Shown piece by piece: positions 7,699-14,870 of a stretch of 64,000 bases of DNA. Made by a program: the position numbers and the translations under genes. The stretch's first letter is position 1; each line of letters opens with the position of its first letter. The notes under the pieces are model-generated. The model had not been told where the DNA came from and ran no database searches. It saw nothing but the letters and a program-made list of their open reading frames with translations. The stretch spans positions 372,001 to 436,000 of the forward strand of contig NZ_JRHC01000004.1 of assembly GCF_000949475.1 (NCBI RefSeq), given 5' to 3'. The DNA comes from Draconibacterium sediminis. GTDB taxonomy: Bacteria > Bacteroidota > Bacteroidia > Bacteroidales > Prolixibacteraceae.

Positions 7699-8169
7699 AT
7701 GAAACAAACATTTCTCTTGCTGGCGCTTGTGGCTTTATTGGCGGCGTGCAGCACTTCAAAACAAGTCAGGAGTTCGCAGAAAGGTTTAAAAGGCAACTGG
7801 ACATTGTCTTCGATTACAACCGATCAGGGAAACAAAGTGGAAATTAAAGAGTTGTTTAACCAGGCATCGCCCGATTGTTTCGAGGGCAGCCATTGGAGCT
7901 TCGTTAGCAATAACAATTCCGGAACATACTCTTTTATGGATGTGGCTTGTGTGAATTCCACCCATTCAATTAAATGGTTTATGGAAGAAGATGGCCAGGA
8001 CATTTACTTCTTATGGAAATTTATTCCCGATGGGGTGAAGCCAAAAGATGTAACTGCCGGTTATAAGCTAAAATTAATTTCCGAATCGGAGACCGAATTT
8101 GTTTTGGCACAGGATGCTGCATTCGAGGGCGACATCATTTCAATTTATTATCAATTCGTAAAAAATTAA
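7699..8169 (+). CDS. Lipocalin-like lipoprotein
   Basis: A 156-residue exported lipoprotein. The signal peptide MKQTFLLLALVALLAAC ends in a lipobox with the modified Cys at 17. The mature part begins with 'KGLKGNWTLSSI', the G-x-W pattern of bacterial lipocalin-like proteins, and alternates short beta strands to the end (IISIYYQFVKN). The ATG at 7699 is chosen because it starts the signal peptide; the frame is open upstream to 7555, but that stretch includes a terminator and has no signal. Ligand and role are unknown. It is followed after 10 bp by an OmpA-family lipoprotein, so the two are probably co-transcribed. Confidence 0.8.
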   Translation: MKQTFLLLALVALLAACSTSKQVRSSQKGLKGNWTLSSITTDQGNKVEIKELFNQASPDCFEGSHWSFVSNNNSGTYSFMDVACVNSTHSIKWFMEEDGQDIYFLWKFIPDGVKPKDVTAGYKLKLISESETEFVLAQDAAFEGDIISIYYQFVKN

Positions 8170-8179
8170 GATCACAGTT

Positions 8180-8866
8180 ATGAAGAATATTACAGTATTA
8201 GTTCTCGGTTTTTTTATTGCCGGAATGTTTTTAAATAGTTGTAGCTCATTGCAAAATGCCAACAGTTCGCAAAAAGGTGCAGGAATCGGAGTGGCTGCAG
8301 GAGCTGCCTTGGGCGCGTTAATTGGCGGAAAAGATAACCGTGCGGCAGGCGCTCTGGTAGGGGCTGCTGTTGGTGGTGGTGCCGGTGCAATTATTGGTAA
8401 ACAAATGGATAAACAGGCCGAAGAAATTGAAACAACAATGCCCGGTGCCGAGGTGGTGCGCAGCGAAGAAGGAATTCAGTTAATTCTGGACGAAAATGCC
8501 GATGTGCGTTTTGAATTTGATAGTTCAAAGCTTACAAGTGCCTCGCAAAACAACCTGGGTAAACTGGTTGAGATATTCAATAAATACCCGGATACCGATA
8601 TACTGGTCATCGGACATACCGACAGTGATGGTGCCGAATCGTACAATCAAACCTTATCGGAAAAGCGTGCAGCATCGGTTGTTGGTTTTTTAAAATCGGA
8701 GGGAATTGAGGCTTCGCGTTTAAGTTCGGTAGGAATGGGCGAATCGCAGCCACGGGCAACCAACGATACCAAAGAAGGAAAAGCTCAAAACCGCAGGGTA
8801 GAGTTTACCATTACAGCTAACGAAGACATGGTAGATGCTGCCAAAGCACAGGCTGGCGAGAATTAA
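8180..8866 (+). CDS. OmpA-family lipoprotein with glycine zipper
   Basis: A 228-residue outer-membrane lipoprotein: signal peptide ending 'FLNSC' (Cys about 21), a glycine-zipper region (about 34-73; 'GIGVAAGAALGALIGG' and 'GGGAGAIIG') and a C-terminal OmpA domain (about 110-215) with the peptidoglycan-binding motifs 'FEFDSSKLT', 'IGHTDSDG' and 'NRRVEFTI'. It is close in architecture to YiaD. It probably anchors the outer membrane to peptidoglycan, with the zipper inserting in the membrane. It follows the lipocalin-like gene by 10 bp. Nothing is broken or missing. Confidence 0.9.
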   Translation: MKNITVLVLGFFIAGMFLNSCSSLQNANSSQKGAGIGVAAGAALGALIGGKDNRAAGALVGAAVGGGAGAIIGKQMDKQAEEIETTMPGAEVVRSEEGIQLILDENADVRFEFDSSKLTSASQNNLGKLVEIFNKYPDTDILVIGHTDSDGAESYNQTLSEKRAASVVGFLKSEGIEASRLSSVGMGESQPRATNDTKEGKAQNRRVEFTITANEDMVDAAKAQAGEN

Positions 8867-8933
8867 TTTTGGTGTCGTTTTCTGAGTTCAGATGTTAAGA
8901 AATGAAACGACTTTGAAAATTGTATTGCAAAAG

Positions 8934-8963
8934 TTTCAGGAACAGAAATTTATACTATCTTTG
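8934..8963 (+). promoter_or_regulatory. rpsP promoter
   Basis: TTTC at 8934-8937, 18 bp, TATCTTTG at 8956-8963 (TAnnTTTG). It lies 32 bp before the rpsP ATG. Confidence 0.65.
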
Positions 8964-8995
8964 CGCCACATTTTTCAAAATTAAAAAATAGAATT

Positions 8996-9601
8996 ATGCC
9001 AGTAAAAATGAGATTAGCGCGACACGGTCGCAAACGCTACGCATACTACCACATTGTAGTAGCTGATAGCAGGGCGCCACGAGATGGCAGGTACATTGAA
9101 AGAATTGGCACGTACAATCCTAACACTGATCCTGCTACTATCGATCTCGATTTTGACAAAGCTTACGACTGGCTTGTTAAAGGCGCACAACCAACCGACA
9201 CTGTAAGAGCAATTTTGTCTTACAAAGGTGTTATGTACAAAAAACACCTGATGGGTGGAGTTAAAAAAGGAGCTTTCGATGAAGCTGAAGCTGAAAAACG
9301 TTTAGAAAGCTGGATTGCAGCAAAAGATGCTAAAATTCAGGCAAAAATCGACCGTTTGGCCGGTAATGCCGCTGCAGAAGCTGAAAAACAACTGGAAGCT
9401 GAGAAGAAAGTCAACGAAGAAAGAGCTGCCGCTATTGCTGCAAGAGAAGCAGAATTAGCTGCCGAAGCACAAGCTGCTGTTAAAGAAGCTGAAGCTGAAG
9501 CCGCTGCTGAAGAAGCAGAAGAAGAGGCAACTGCTGAAGTTGAAGAAACTCCTGAAGCTGAAGCTGAGACTTCAGAAGAAGAAAAAGGTGCGGAATCTTA
9601 A
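8996..9601 (+). CDS. rpsP: 30S ribosomal protein S16 with long acidic C-terminal tail
   Basis: The first 80 or so residues ([20 protein letters not shown], then '[19 protein letters not shown]') are canonical S16, a 30S assembly protein that binds 16S rRNA. The family is usually 80-90 residues; here it continues to 201 with a helical, Lys-containing linker and then a very acidic Ala/Glu tail from about residue 120. Long tails on S16 are common in Bacteroidota; their job is not known to me. It has its own promoter and a strong terminator, with rimM next, the normal S16-RimM neighbourhood. Confidence 0.97.
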   Translation: MPVKMRLARHGRKRYAYYHIVVADSRAPRDGRYIERIGTYNPNTDPATIDLDFDKAYDWLVKGAQPTDTVRAILSYKGVMYKKHLMGGVKKGAFDEAEAEKRLESWIAAKDAKIQAKIDRLAGNAAAEAEKQLEAEKKVNEERAAAIAAREAELAAEAQAAVKEAEAEAAAEEAEEEATAEVEETPEAEAETSEEEKGAES

Positions 9602-9625
9602 GAAAGACAACTCATCTTATTATAG

Positions 9626-9658
9626 AAAACCATCCGTCGGCTGACGGATGGTTTTTTT
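9626..9658 (+). terminator. Terminator of rpsP
   Basis: AAAACCATCCGTC (9626-9638) and GACGGATGGTTTT (9643-9655) form a 13-bp perfect stem with a four-base loop and a T run. Confidence 0.9.
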
Positions 9659-9754
9659 GTGTTAATATCTATTGTTTAGCCCCTCTGGCTAAAAATTATG
9701 TTGCAAATTTTTGGAACTTTCTACTTATAACTACCGTTTCAAGTGAAAATGCTT

Positions 9755-9762
9755 TACTTTTG
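9755..9762 (+). promoter_or_regulatory. rimM -7 element very close to the start codon
   Basis: TACTTTTG fits TAnnTTTG and ends only four bases before the rimM ATG at 9767. Transcription starting about 5-7 bases beyond would give a leaderless or nearly leaderless mRNA. No well-spaced -33 element is obvious. Confidence 0.45.
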
Positions 9763-9766
9763 AAGT

Positions 9767-10294
9767 ATGGAAACGATACCAAAAACCGATTGCCAAAAAG
9801 TTGGATTCTTCAGAAAGACGCATGGCGTGCATGGCGAAGTAGTCCTGGAGTTTGACGAACAGTTTGAATATTCAGTGGAAGATAGCGACCGCTTTTTTGT
9901 AGAACTGGATGGTTTGCTGGTACCTTTTTTTGTGGAGAAAGACGGTTTTCGTTTCCGGTCGTCCAAAACGGCAATTGTAAAGTTTGATTGGGTTGACGAC
10001 GAAAAATACGCCAAACGACTGATCGGGGCGAGCGCTTACCTGTTTCATTCGGAGATTATCGATGAGCAGGATGAAAACGAATCGACTTTTGAAGGCCTCA
10101 TGCTAATCGATAGCAAACTGGGCGAAATTGGTGTAATCGATCAGGTGGATGACTACTCCGGAAATATTGTTTTTACGGTTTCGTACCGGGGCGAGGAGTT
10201 GTTAATCCCGTTTCACGAAGAGATGCTCGTTTCGTACAGCGAAAGTGAAAGTACACTAACCTTAAAATTACCCGACGGACTGATTGACGCTTAA
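9767..10294 (+). CDS. rimM: 16S rRNA processing protein RimM
   Basis: A 175-residue ribosome maturation factor that binds S19 in the 30S head and helps 16S processing. The N-terminal RimM domain starts 'KVGFFRKTHGVHGEVVLEFD' (family motif G-x-hhk-x-HGl-x-Ge), with a 'GLMLIDSKLGEIGVI' PRC-barrel domain from about residue 100 to the end ('LIPFHEEML'). Length is normal. The start at 9767 is fixed by homology because the conserved region begins at residue 12. Its last 27 bp overlap the 3' end of the convergent thioesterase gene. Confidence 0.93.
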   Translation: METIPKTDCQKVGFFRKTHGVHGEVVLEFDEQFEYSVEDSDRFFVELDGLLVPFFVEKDGFRFRSSKTAIVKFDWVDDEKYAKRLIGASAYLFHSEIIDEQDENESTFEGLMLIDSKLGEIGVIDQVDDYSGNIVFTVSYRGEELLIPFHEEMLVSYSESESTLTLKLPDGLIDA

Positions 10295-10702
10295 GTCGGG
10301 CTCAAAATCCACAAATTTATCTCTCCAATCCTTTGGGATTGTTTCCGAAACTCTGGCTTTCATATCAAAACAAACCATTACCGATTTACATATTGCCACC
10401 GGCTCAGGGCCATTGTTTTTGTATACCGCCTGTGTCATCTCCAGGCTCTTTTCGCCAAGCGAAGATACCGATGTTTCAACATGGATTTCATCCTCGAGAT
10501 AGGTCGGTTGCATGTAATCCACTTTTACCGAAGCAATAACCAATCCTTTGTGTGTCCAGCTAATAAGGTCGCCTAAAACTGTTCCGAAATATTTTAGACG
10601 GGCCAGATCAAAAAACTCCTGGTATTTGGCATTGTAAACATGGCCCATCAGGTCGATGTCGTTAAACCGAATCTGCACCGGTACGCTGTGTTTCTGTTTC
10701 AT
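10268..10702 (-). CDS. Hotdog-fold acyl-CoA thioesterase (4HBT/YbgC type)
   Basis: A 144-residue single hotdog domain. The motif 'IRFNDIDLMGHVYNAKYQEF' includes the Asp of the 4-hydroxybenzoyl-CoA thioesterase family (D..GHv.n..Y..ff). The rest follows the usual order: 'VKVDYMQPTYLEDEI' and 'SLEMTQAVYKN'. It is predicted to hydrolyse an acyl-CoA thioester in the cytoplasm; the natural substrate cannot be told. It converges with rimM, and the two genes overlap by 27 bp at their 3' ends, so there is no separate terminator for either. Confidence 0.88.
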   Translation of the reverse strand: MKQKHSVPVQIRFNDIDLMGHVYNAKYQEFFDLARLKYFGTVLGDLISWTHKGLVIASVKVDYMQPTYLEDEIHVETSVSSLGEKSLEMTQAVYKNNGPEPVAICKSVMVCFDMKARVSETIPKDWRDKFVDFEPDLSVNQSVG

Positions 10703-10889
10703 AAATTGCTTCTTTATACGTTTAAAAGTGCAATTATTTTTGTGGCGTGTGCAACTTTATTCCGAATGTCGCGTCATTAAAACGTAATAATAATATTGGC
10801 CGGAAAGATCACTGGCTCTGGCCGAATTTGAATGCCAGGTCTAGTGCGGATATTGAAAATTAAGAATTAGAAATTTAAATAGTAAAAAC

Positions 10890-11594
10890 ATGAAAACCAG
10901 AATTTTAGTATTTAGCCTTTTTGTAATGGGCTTGTTTATGGCCTCAACCGTTAAGGCACAAGAAGAAACACGCGATGTTTCAAGTTTCTCGGAGATAAGT
11001 TTGCGAATTCCGGGAACGGTACATCTAAAACAAGGCAGTCCGCAAAGTGTGCGCATAGAAGCTAAACAGTCGACACTTGAAGACATTATTACCGAAGTAA
11101 GCGGGAGTAAACTGATCATTCGTTTTCCGGGTAAAAGTATTTTTCAGCGCAATTACAAACCCGGCAAAATAGATATCTACATCACTGTGCCGGATGTTAA
11201 CGGACTGGGTGTTTCGGGTTCGGGAGATATTTTAGCTAACGAAATTCAAGCACGTATTATCGATCTGGCTGTTAGTGGCAGTGGAAATATTGAAATTGAA
11301 GACCTGACATCGGACAAAGTAAAAGGAGCTATTTCGGGCTCGGGTAATATTACGATTGACAGCGATGGTGTTGCCGACGAATTATCCGTTTCCATTTCAG
11401 GGTCAGGTAATTTTAAAGCTGATGGATTTGAAGCCAAAGATGTAACCGTTAGCACATCCGGATCGGGCAATAGTAACGTGAAATCGAATGGCACGTTAAA
11501 AGCAAGAGTCGCCGGATCGGGAAGTGTATATTATAAAGGAAATCCCAGAGTTGATGCATCTGTTGCCGGATCAGGACGCGTAAAAAGTATGTAA
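10890..11594 (+). CDS. Exported DUF2807 (head GIN domain) protein
   Basis: A 234-residue secreted protein. A signal peptide (about 1-23, ending 'STVKAQ') is followed by 'FSEISLRIPGTVHLKQG', the DUF2807 start, and a ladder of at least seven GSG motifs ('VSGSGDI', 'VSGSGNIEI', 'ISGSGNITI', 'ISGSGNFKA', 'TSGSGNSNV', 'VAGSGSVYY', 'VAGSGRVKS') spaced by about 18-22 residues, as expected for a right-handed beta-helix turn repeat. Function of the family is unknown; adhesion or envelope scaffolding is often proposed. It is alone between a divergent thioesterase gene and a strong terminator. Confidence 0.9.
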   Translation: MKTRILVFSLFVMGLFMASTVKAQEETRDVSSFSEISLRIPGTVHLKQGSPQSVRIEAKQSTLEDIITEVSGSKLIIRFPGKSIFQRNYKPGKIDIYITVPDVNGLGVSGSGDILANEIQARIIDLAVSGSGNIEIEDLTSDKVKGAISGSGNITIDSDGVADELSVSISGSGNFKADGFEAKDVTVSTSGSGNSNVKSNGTLKARVAGSGSVYYKGNPRVDASVAGSGRVKSM

Positions 11595-11616
11595 TCCGGA
11601 CGGAATTAAAATATTT

Positions 11617-11648
11617 AAGGCCATCTGTTTTTCAGATGGCCTTTTTAT
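11617..11648. terminator. Bidirectional terminator between DUF2807 and tsaC genes
   Basis: AAGGCCATCTG (11617-11627) pairs with CAGATGGCCTT (11633-11643), with T-rich DNA on the right and A-rich DNA on the left; it can serve both converging genes. Confidence 0.85.
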
Positions 11649-12208
11649 TTTCTGAGAATTTCGATTTGTCCGCCCGGCCCCAGTTTTATTACGCTCGATG
11701 CTTTCGATGGCATACGATCATCCTGCCGGTATTCCACAATATAATCAACCGCTTGTTTTATTTCCTCCGAAATATCATCAAAAAATACCGACGATTTTTC
11801 GCCACTTTTATTGGCTGAAGTTGATACGATAGGCCGGCGAAAACGTTGCAACAGCTGACGCGTAAACTCTTCTTTGGTAAACCGAATACCGATACTGCCG
11901 TCTTCGGCAATTAAATTGGCAGCCAGGTTTTTTGCTCCCGGATAAATTACAGTGAGTGGGGTTGTGCTTACGTCAACCAAATCCCAGGCTACCTCCGGAA
12001 CTTCATCGATATAACGATCGAGCAAAGCCGGATTCTCCATTAAAACCAGCATGCTTTTCGAGTCTTCGCGTTTTTTTATATCGTAAATGCGTTGTACAGC
12101 TTCAGCATTGGTGGCATCGCAGCCAATGCCCCAAATGGTATCGGTTGGGTAAAGAATGATACCCCCGCTCTTCAAAACTTCAACCGCTTTTTTTAAATCG
12201 TTGTGCAT
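11645..12208 (-). CDS. tsaC: L-threonylcarbamoyladenylate synthase (TsaC/Sua5 family)
   Basis: A 187-residue YrdC-domain enzyme that makes threonylcarbamoyl-AMP from Thr, bicarbonate and ATP for the universal t6A37 modification of ANN-decoding tRNAs. Motifs in order: 'GGIILYPTDTIWGIGCDA', 'KKREDSKSMLVL', 'PLTVIYPGA', 'SIGIRFTKEEF' and 'RPIVSTSANKSGE' (the STSAN motif). It lacks the extra Sua5 domain, so it is the short TsaC/YrdC form. The stop codon lies beside the shared terminator. The glycosyltransferase gene lies upstream on the same strand across a hairpin-rich gap. Confidence 0.93.
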   Translation of the reverse strand: MHNDLKKAVEVLKSGGIILYPTDTIWGIGCDATNAEAVQRIYDIKKREDSKSMLVLMENPALLDRYIDEVPEVAWDLVDVSTTPLTVIYPGAKNLAANLIAEDGSIGIRFTKEEFTRQLLQRFRRPIVSTSANKSGEKSSVFFDDISEEIKQAVDYIVEYRQDDRMPSKASSVIKLGPGGQIEILRK

Positions 12209-12232
12209 AGTCCTCTTGTTGTATAGCTTTTA

Positions 12233-12307
12233 CCCCCTGTCGCTTCTTCGGCGCTCCTGTCCTCCGTCAGCTGACGGAGACATTCGGAACGAAGTGACGA
12301 TAGGGGG
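12233..12307. repeat. Intergenic imperfect palindrome (about 75 bp)
   Basis: CCCCCT (from 12233) and AGGGGG (ending 12307) bound a long imperfect hairpin. The centre is CTCCGTCAGCTGACGGAG (12262-12279), a perfect palindrome, with partly paired CTTCTTCG/CGAAGTGACG arms between. It resembles a dispersed REP-like intergenic element more than a simple terminator. Confidence 0.6.
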
Positions 12308-12315
12308 ATTTGTTT

Positions 12316-13425
12316 TTATCCTATTAATTCGGCGTACAAAGAAATCAATTTTTCAACATATTTTTTGGGTTGAAATTCATTGGCTCTCACGCGTCCTTTC
12401 ATTATTAGTTCCTTACGAAAATTGGTGTCGGTAAGTATCTTTTCAATGTTGTTGCCCAACTCGTCAATGTTTTGTGGCGAACAAAGCACAGCAGCATCGC
12501 CGGCGGTTTCAGGTAAACACGAAGCTTTTGATGTGATTACAGGGCAGCCGCAAGCCATTGATTCGATTACCGGCAATCCGAAACCTTCGAATACCGAAAT
12601 ATAAATGGATAATTGTGCCAGTTGATAGAGGCCTGCCAGATCTGCTTCAGGAATATTTTTCAGAAAAATTACCCGGTTATGAAGTTGCTTTTCGGCAATG
12701 TATTTATGAATGTCGTTACAATACGATGTTGGATTTCCGACCAAAACCAGCGGAAGTTTGATGTTCTTTTCAACCAGTGCTTTAATTATCGAAAGCTGAT
12801 TCTTCCGCTCTTCCACCGTACCAACGGCCAAAATAAAATCGTTGGGCAGCTTATATTTTTCCTTGATCTTTCCGGTGTTGGCATTCTCAAAAAACAGGGG
12901 CGAAATGGCCTGATGGAGAATCTCTATTTTTTCCGGGTCAACATCTATAAAATCGATAATGTCGTCTTTGGTTTGCTGGCTAATGGCTAAAATTTTGGTA
13001 GCGGCATTGCAGGCATATTTTGTTTTGCGGAAATAAATAGCCCGGTCGAGTGTTTTGTAAAATTCGGGATAACGAATAAAGATCAGATCGTGAATAGTTA
13101 CCAGCGTAGGGATGGAGGTTTTATGAATTCCCTTGGGAAGTTCGTTGCTCAATCCGTGAAACAGATCAAGGTTGTGATCCTTAATTTCATCACTCAATTG
13201 TATCGAGCGCCAAATCGCTTTTTTAAATCCTGAATGTGCATTTTCAGGTGCTACCACCTCAAACTTATCCTGCTGCTCAAGCATTGCTGCTTTAACTTCA
13301 GGCGAGAACAAAGCATAATGGTGATCTGGAAAATATTTCTGAAGGGCATTCAGGGTATTCCGGCTGTAGTTGCCCAGGCCGGAGGTATTCAGAAATGCTC
13401 TTTTTGCGTCGTATCCTATCTTCAT
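12316..13425 (-). CDS. Glycosyltransferase, GT4 family
   Basis: A 369-residue GT-B fold enzyme. The N-terminal half contains 'GNYSRNTLNAL' and 'LDLFHGLSNELP'; the C-terminal Glycos_transf_1 domain has 'FILAVGTVEERKNQ' and the nucleotide-sugar motif 'ISVFEGFGLPVIESMACG' with 'CPVITS'. It should transfer a sugar from a nucleotide donor to a growing surface glycan. Donor and acceptor cannot be told. It is not part of a visible polysaccharide cluster; its neighbours are tsaC and lysA, and a terminator separates it from lysA upstream. Confidence 0.9.
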   Translation of the reverse strand: MKIGYDAKRAFLNTSGLGNYSRNTLNALQKYFPDHHYALFSPEVKAAMLEQQDKFEVVAPENAHSGFKKAIWRSIQLSDEIKDHNLDLFHGLSNELPKGIHKTSIPTLVTIHDLIFIRYPEFYKTLDRAIYFRKTKYACNAATKILAISQQTKDDIIDFIDVDPEKIEILHQAISPLFFENANTGKIKEKYKLPNDFILAVGTVEERKNQLSIIKALVEKNIKLPLVLVGNPTSYCNDIHKYIAEKQLHNRVIFLKNIPEADLAGLYQLAQLSIYISVFEGFGLPVIESMACGCPVITSKASCLPETAGDAAVLCSPQNIDELGNNIEKILTDTNFRKELIMKGRVRANEFQPKKYVEKLISLYAELIG

Positions 13426-13451
13426 TGTTTGTTGTTTAGTGTGCTTTTAAA

Positions 13452-13485
13452 AATACAAAAAAGGCCGGGTTTTGTCGCCCGGCCT
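13452..13485 (-). terminator. Terminator of lysA
   Basis: On the minus strand AGGCCGGG, loop CGACAAAA, CCCGGCCT (13462-13469 with 13478-13485), followed by TTTTTTGTATT. Strong GC stem with a T tract. Confidence 0.9.
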
Positions 13486-13512
13486 CATTAATTTATTGTG
13501 AAGTATGAATTT

Positions 13513-14772
13513 TTAAAAGTCTTTCACTCCATCGAAGTCGAGCGTTGCAAAATAATCCTCGATTGTTTCTGCTCGACGGATTTCAACCACATCGCCATTC
13601 TCACGAAGTAGCAATTCGGCAGATTTTAGTTTTCCGTTGTAGTTAAACCCCATCGAATGGCCGTGTGCTCCAGTGTCGTGAATAACCACTATATCATCCT
13701 GCTCAATTTCGGGCAACATGCGGTCGATGGCAAATTTATCGTTGTTTTCGCACAACGATCCGGTTACGTCGTATTTTACATTTGCCTCGTCATTTTCTTT
13801 TCCCATAACCGTAATGTGATGGTAAGCACCGTAAAGTGCAGGGCGCATCAGGTTGGTCATACAGGCATCCAAACCGGCATAGGTTTTATAGGTCTTTTTA
13901 ATGTGACGAACTTTGGTTACCAAATAACCGTAAGGGCCGGTAATGGCACGACCCGATTCAAAGAATATTTTCAGCGGAGCAAGTCCGGCTTTAACAATAA
14001 TGTCATCATAGCATTTTTTCACCCCGGCGCTAACAAATTCCATGTCAACAGGTTTTTCACCCGGTTTGTAAGGAATTCCAATTCCGCCACCCATGTTGGC
14101 AAATTCAATTTTTACGCCTGTTTTTTCGTAAACTTCAACCACTAAGTTAAACAGCAACTCGGCAGTTTCTACAAAATAAGACGACTCCAGTTCGTTTGAA
14201 GCCACCATGGTGTGAATACCAAAATGTTTTACACCCTTTTCTTTCAGGATCTTATAGCCTTCAATCATTTGGTCGCGGGTAAAACCGTATTTGGCTTCTT
14301 CAGGATGTCCGATAATTACATTACCTTCTTTCAAACTTCCCGGATTGTAACGCATACAAATCGTATCCGGCAATCCTACATGCTTATCAACAAAGTCGAT
14401 GTGCGAAATATCATCGAGATTGATAATGGCGCCCAAATCTTTAGCCAGCTGAAATTCGTATGCCGGCGTATCGTTCGAAGTCAGCATAATTTCATCGCCG
14501 CTCATTCCAATACGTTTGGCCAGTTCCAGCTCAGCAACAGAACTACAGTCAATTCCAAAACCTTCCTCTCTCAGAATCTTCATCAGGTATGGATTTGGCG
14601 CGGCTTTAATTGCATAATATTCCTTAAAACCTTCGTTCCACGAAAATGCCTTTTTGAAATTACGTGCATTTTCAATCATTGCTTTCTCATCGTAAATATG
14701 AAACGGAGTAGGGTGGTTTTCAATAATGCTTTCAAGCTGTTCTTTGCTAAAAGGTAGATTTTTTTCTGCCAT
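13513..14772 (-). CDS. lysA: Diaminopimelate decarboxylase (PLP-dependent, fold III)
   Basis: A 419-residue alanine-racemase-fold decarboxylase, predicted to convert meso-diaminopimelate to L-lysine. The PLP lysine lies in 'YYAIKAAPNPYL', the phosphate-binding glycines in 'NMGGGIGIPY', and the active-site cysteine region is 'GSLCENNDKFA'. The usual EPGR is ESGR ('FFESGRAI') here. I chose the ATG at 14772 (MAEKNLPFSKE); an ATG at 14799 would add nine residues. Other carboxy-amino acid decarboxylases of this fold cannot be fully excluded, so the substrate is a family-level inference. Monocistronic, with a strong terminator. Confidence 0.85.
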   Translation of the reverse strand: MAEKNLPFSKEQLESIIENHPTPFHIYDEKAMIENARNFKKAFSWNEGFKEYYAIKAAPNPYLMKILREEGFGIDCSSVAELELAKRIGMSGDEIMLTSNDTPAYEFQLAKDLGAIINLDDISHIDFVDKHVGLPDTICMRYNPGSLKEGNVIIGHPEEAKYGFTRDQMIEGYKILKEKGVKHFGIHTMVASNELESSYFVETAELLFNLVVEVYEKTGVKIEFANMGGGIGIPYKPGEKPVDMEFVSAGVKKCYDDIIVKAGLAPLKIFFESGRAITGPYGYLVTKVRHIKKTYKTYAGLDACMTNLMRPALYGAYHHITVMGKENDEANVKYDVTGSLCENNDKFAIDRMLPEIEQDDIVVIHDTGAHGHSMGFNYNGKLKSAELLLRENGDVVEIRRAETIEDYFATLDFDGVKDF

Positions 14773-14870
14773 GTTTTTCGTATTATTTAAGGACAACAAA
14801 ATTAACTAATTTTTCGATCTTGTAGAATCAATCTAAATAAAGGACGTTCTAATTAACCGGAAGTTTACAA

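Noticed and set aside
13513-14772. ESGR instead of EPGR in LysA as a broken active site
   Set aside because: A single Pro-to-Ser change in this loop is plausible family variation; the Lys, glycine loop and Cys motifs are intact.
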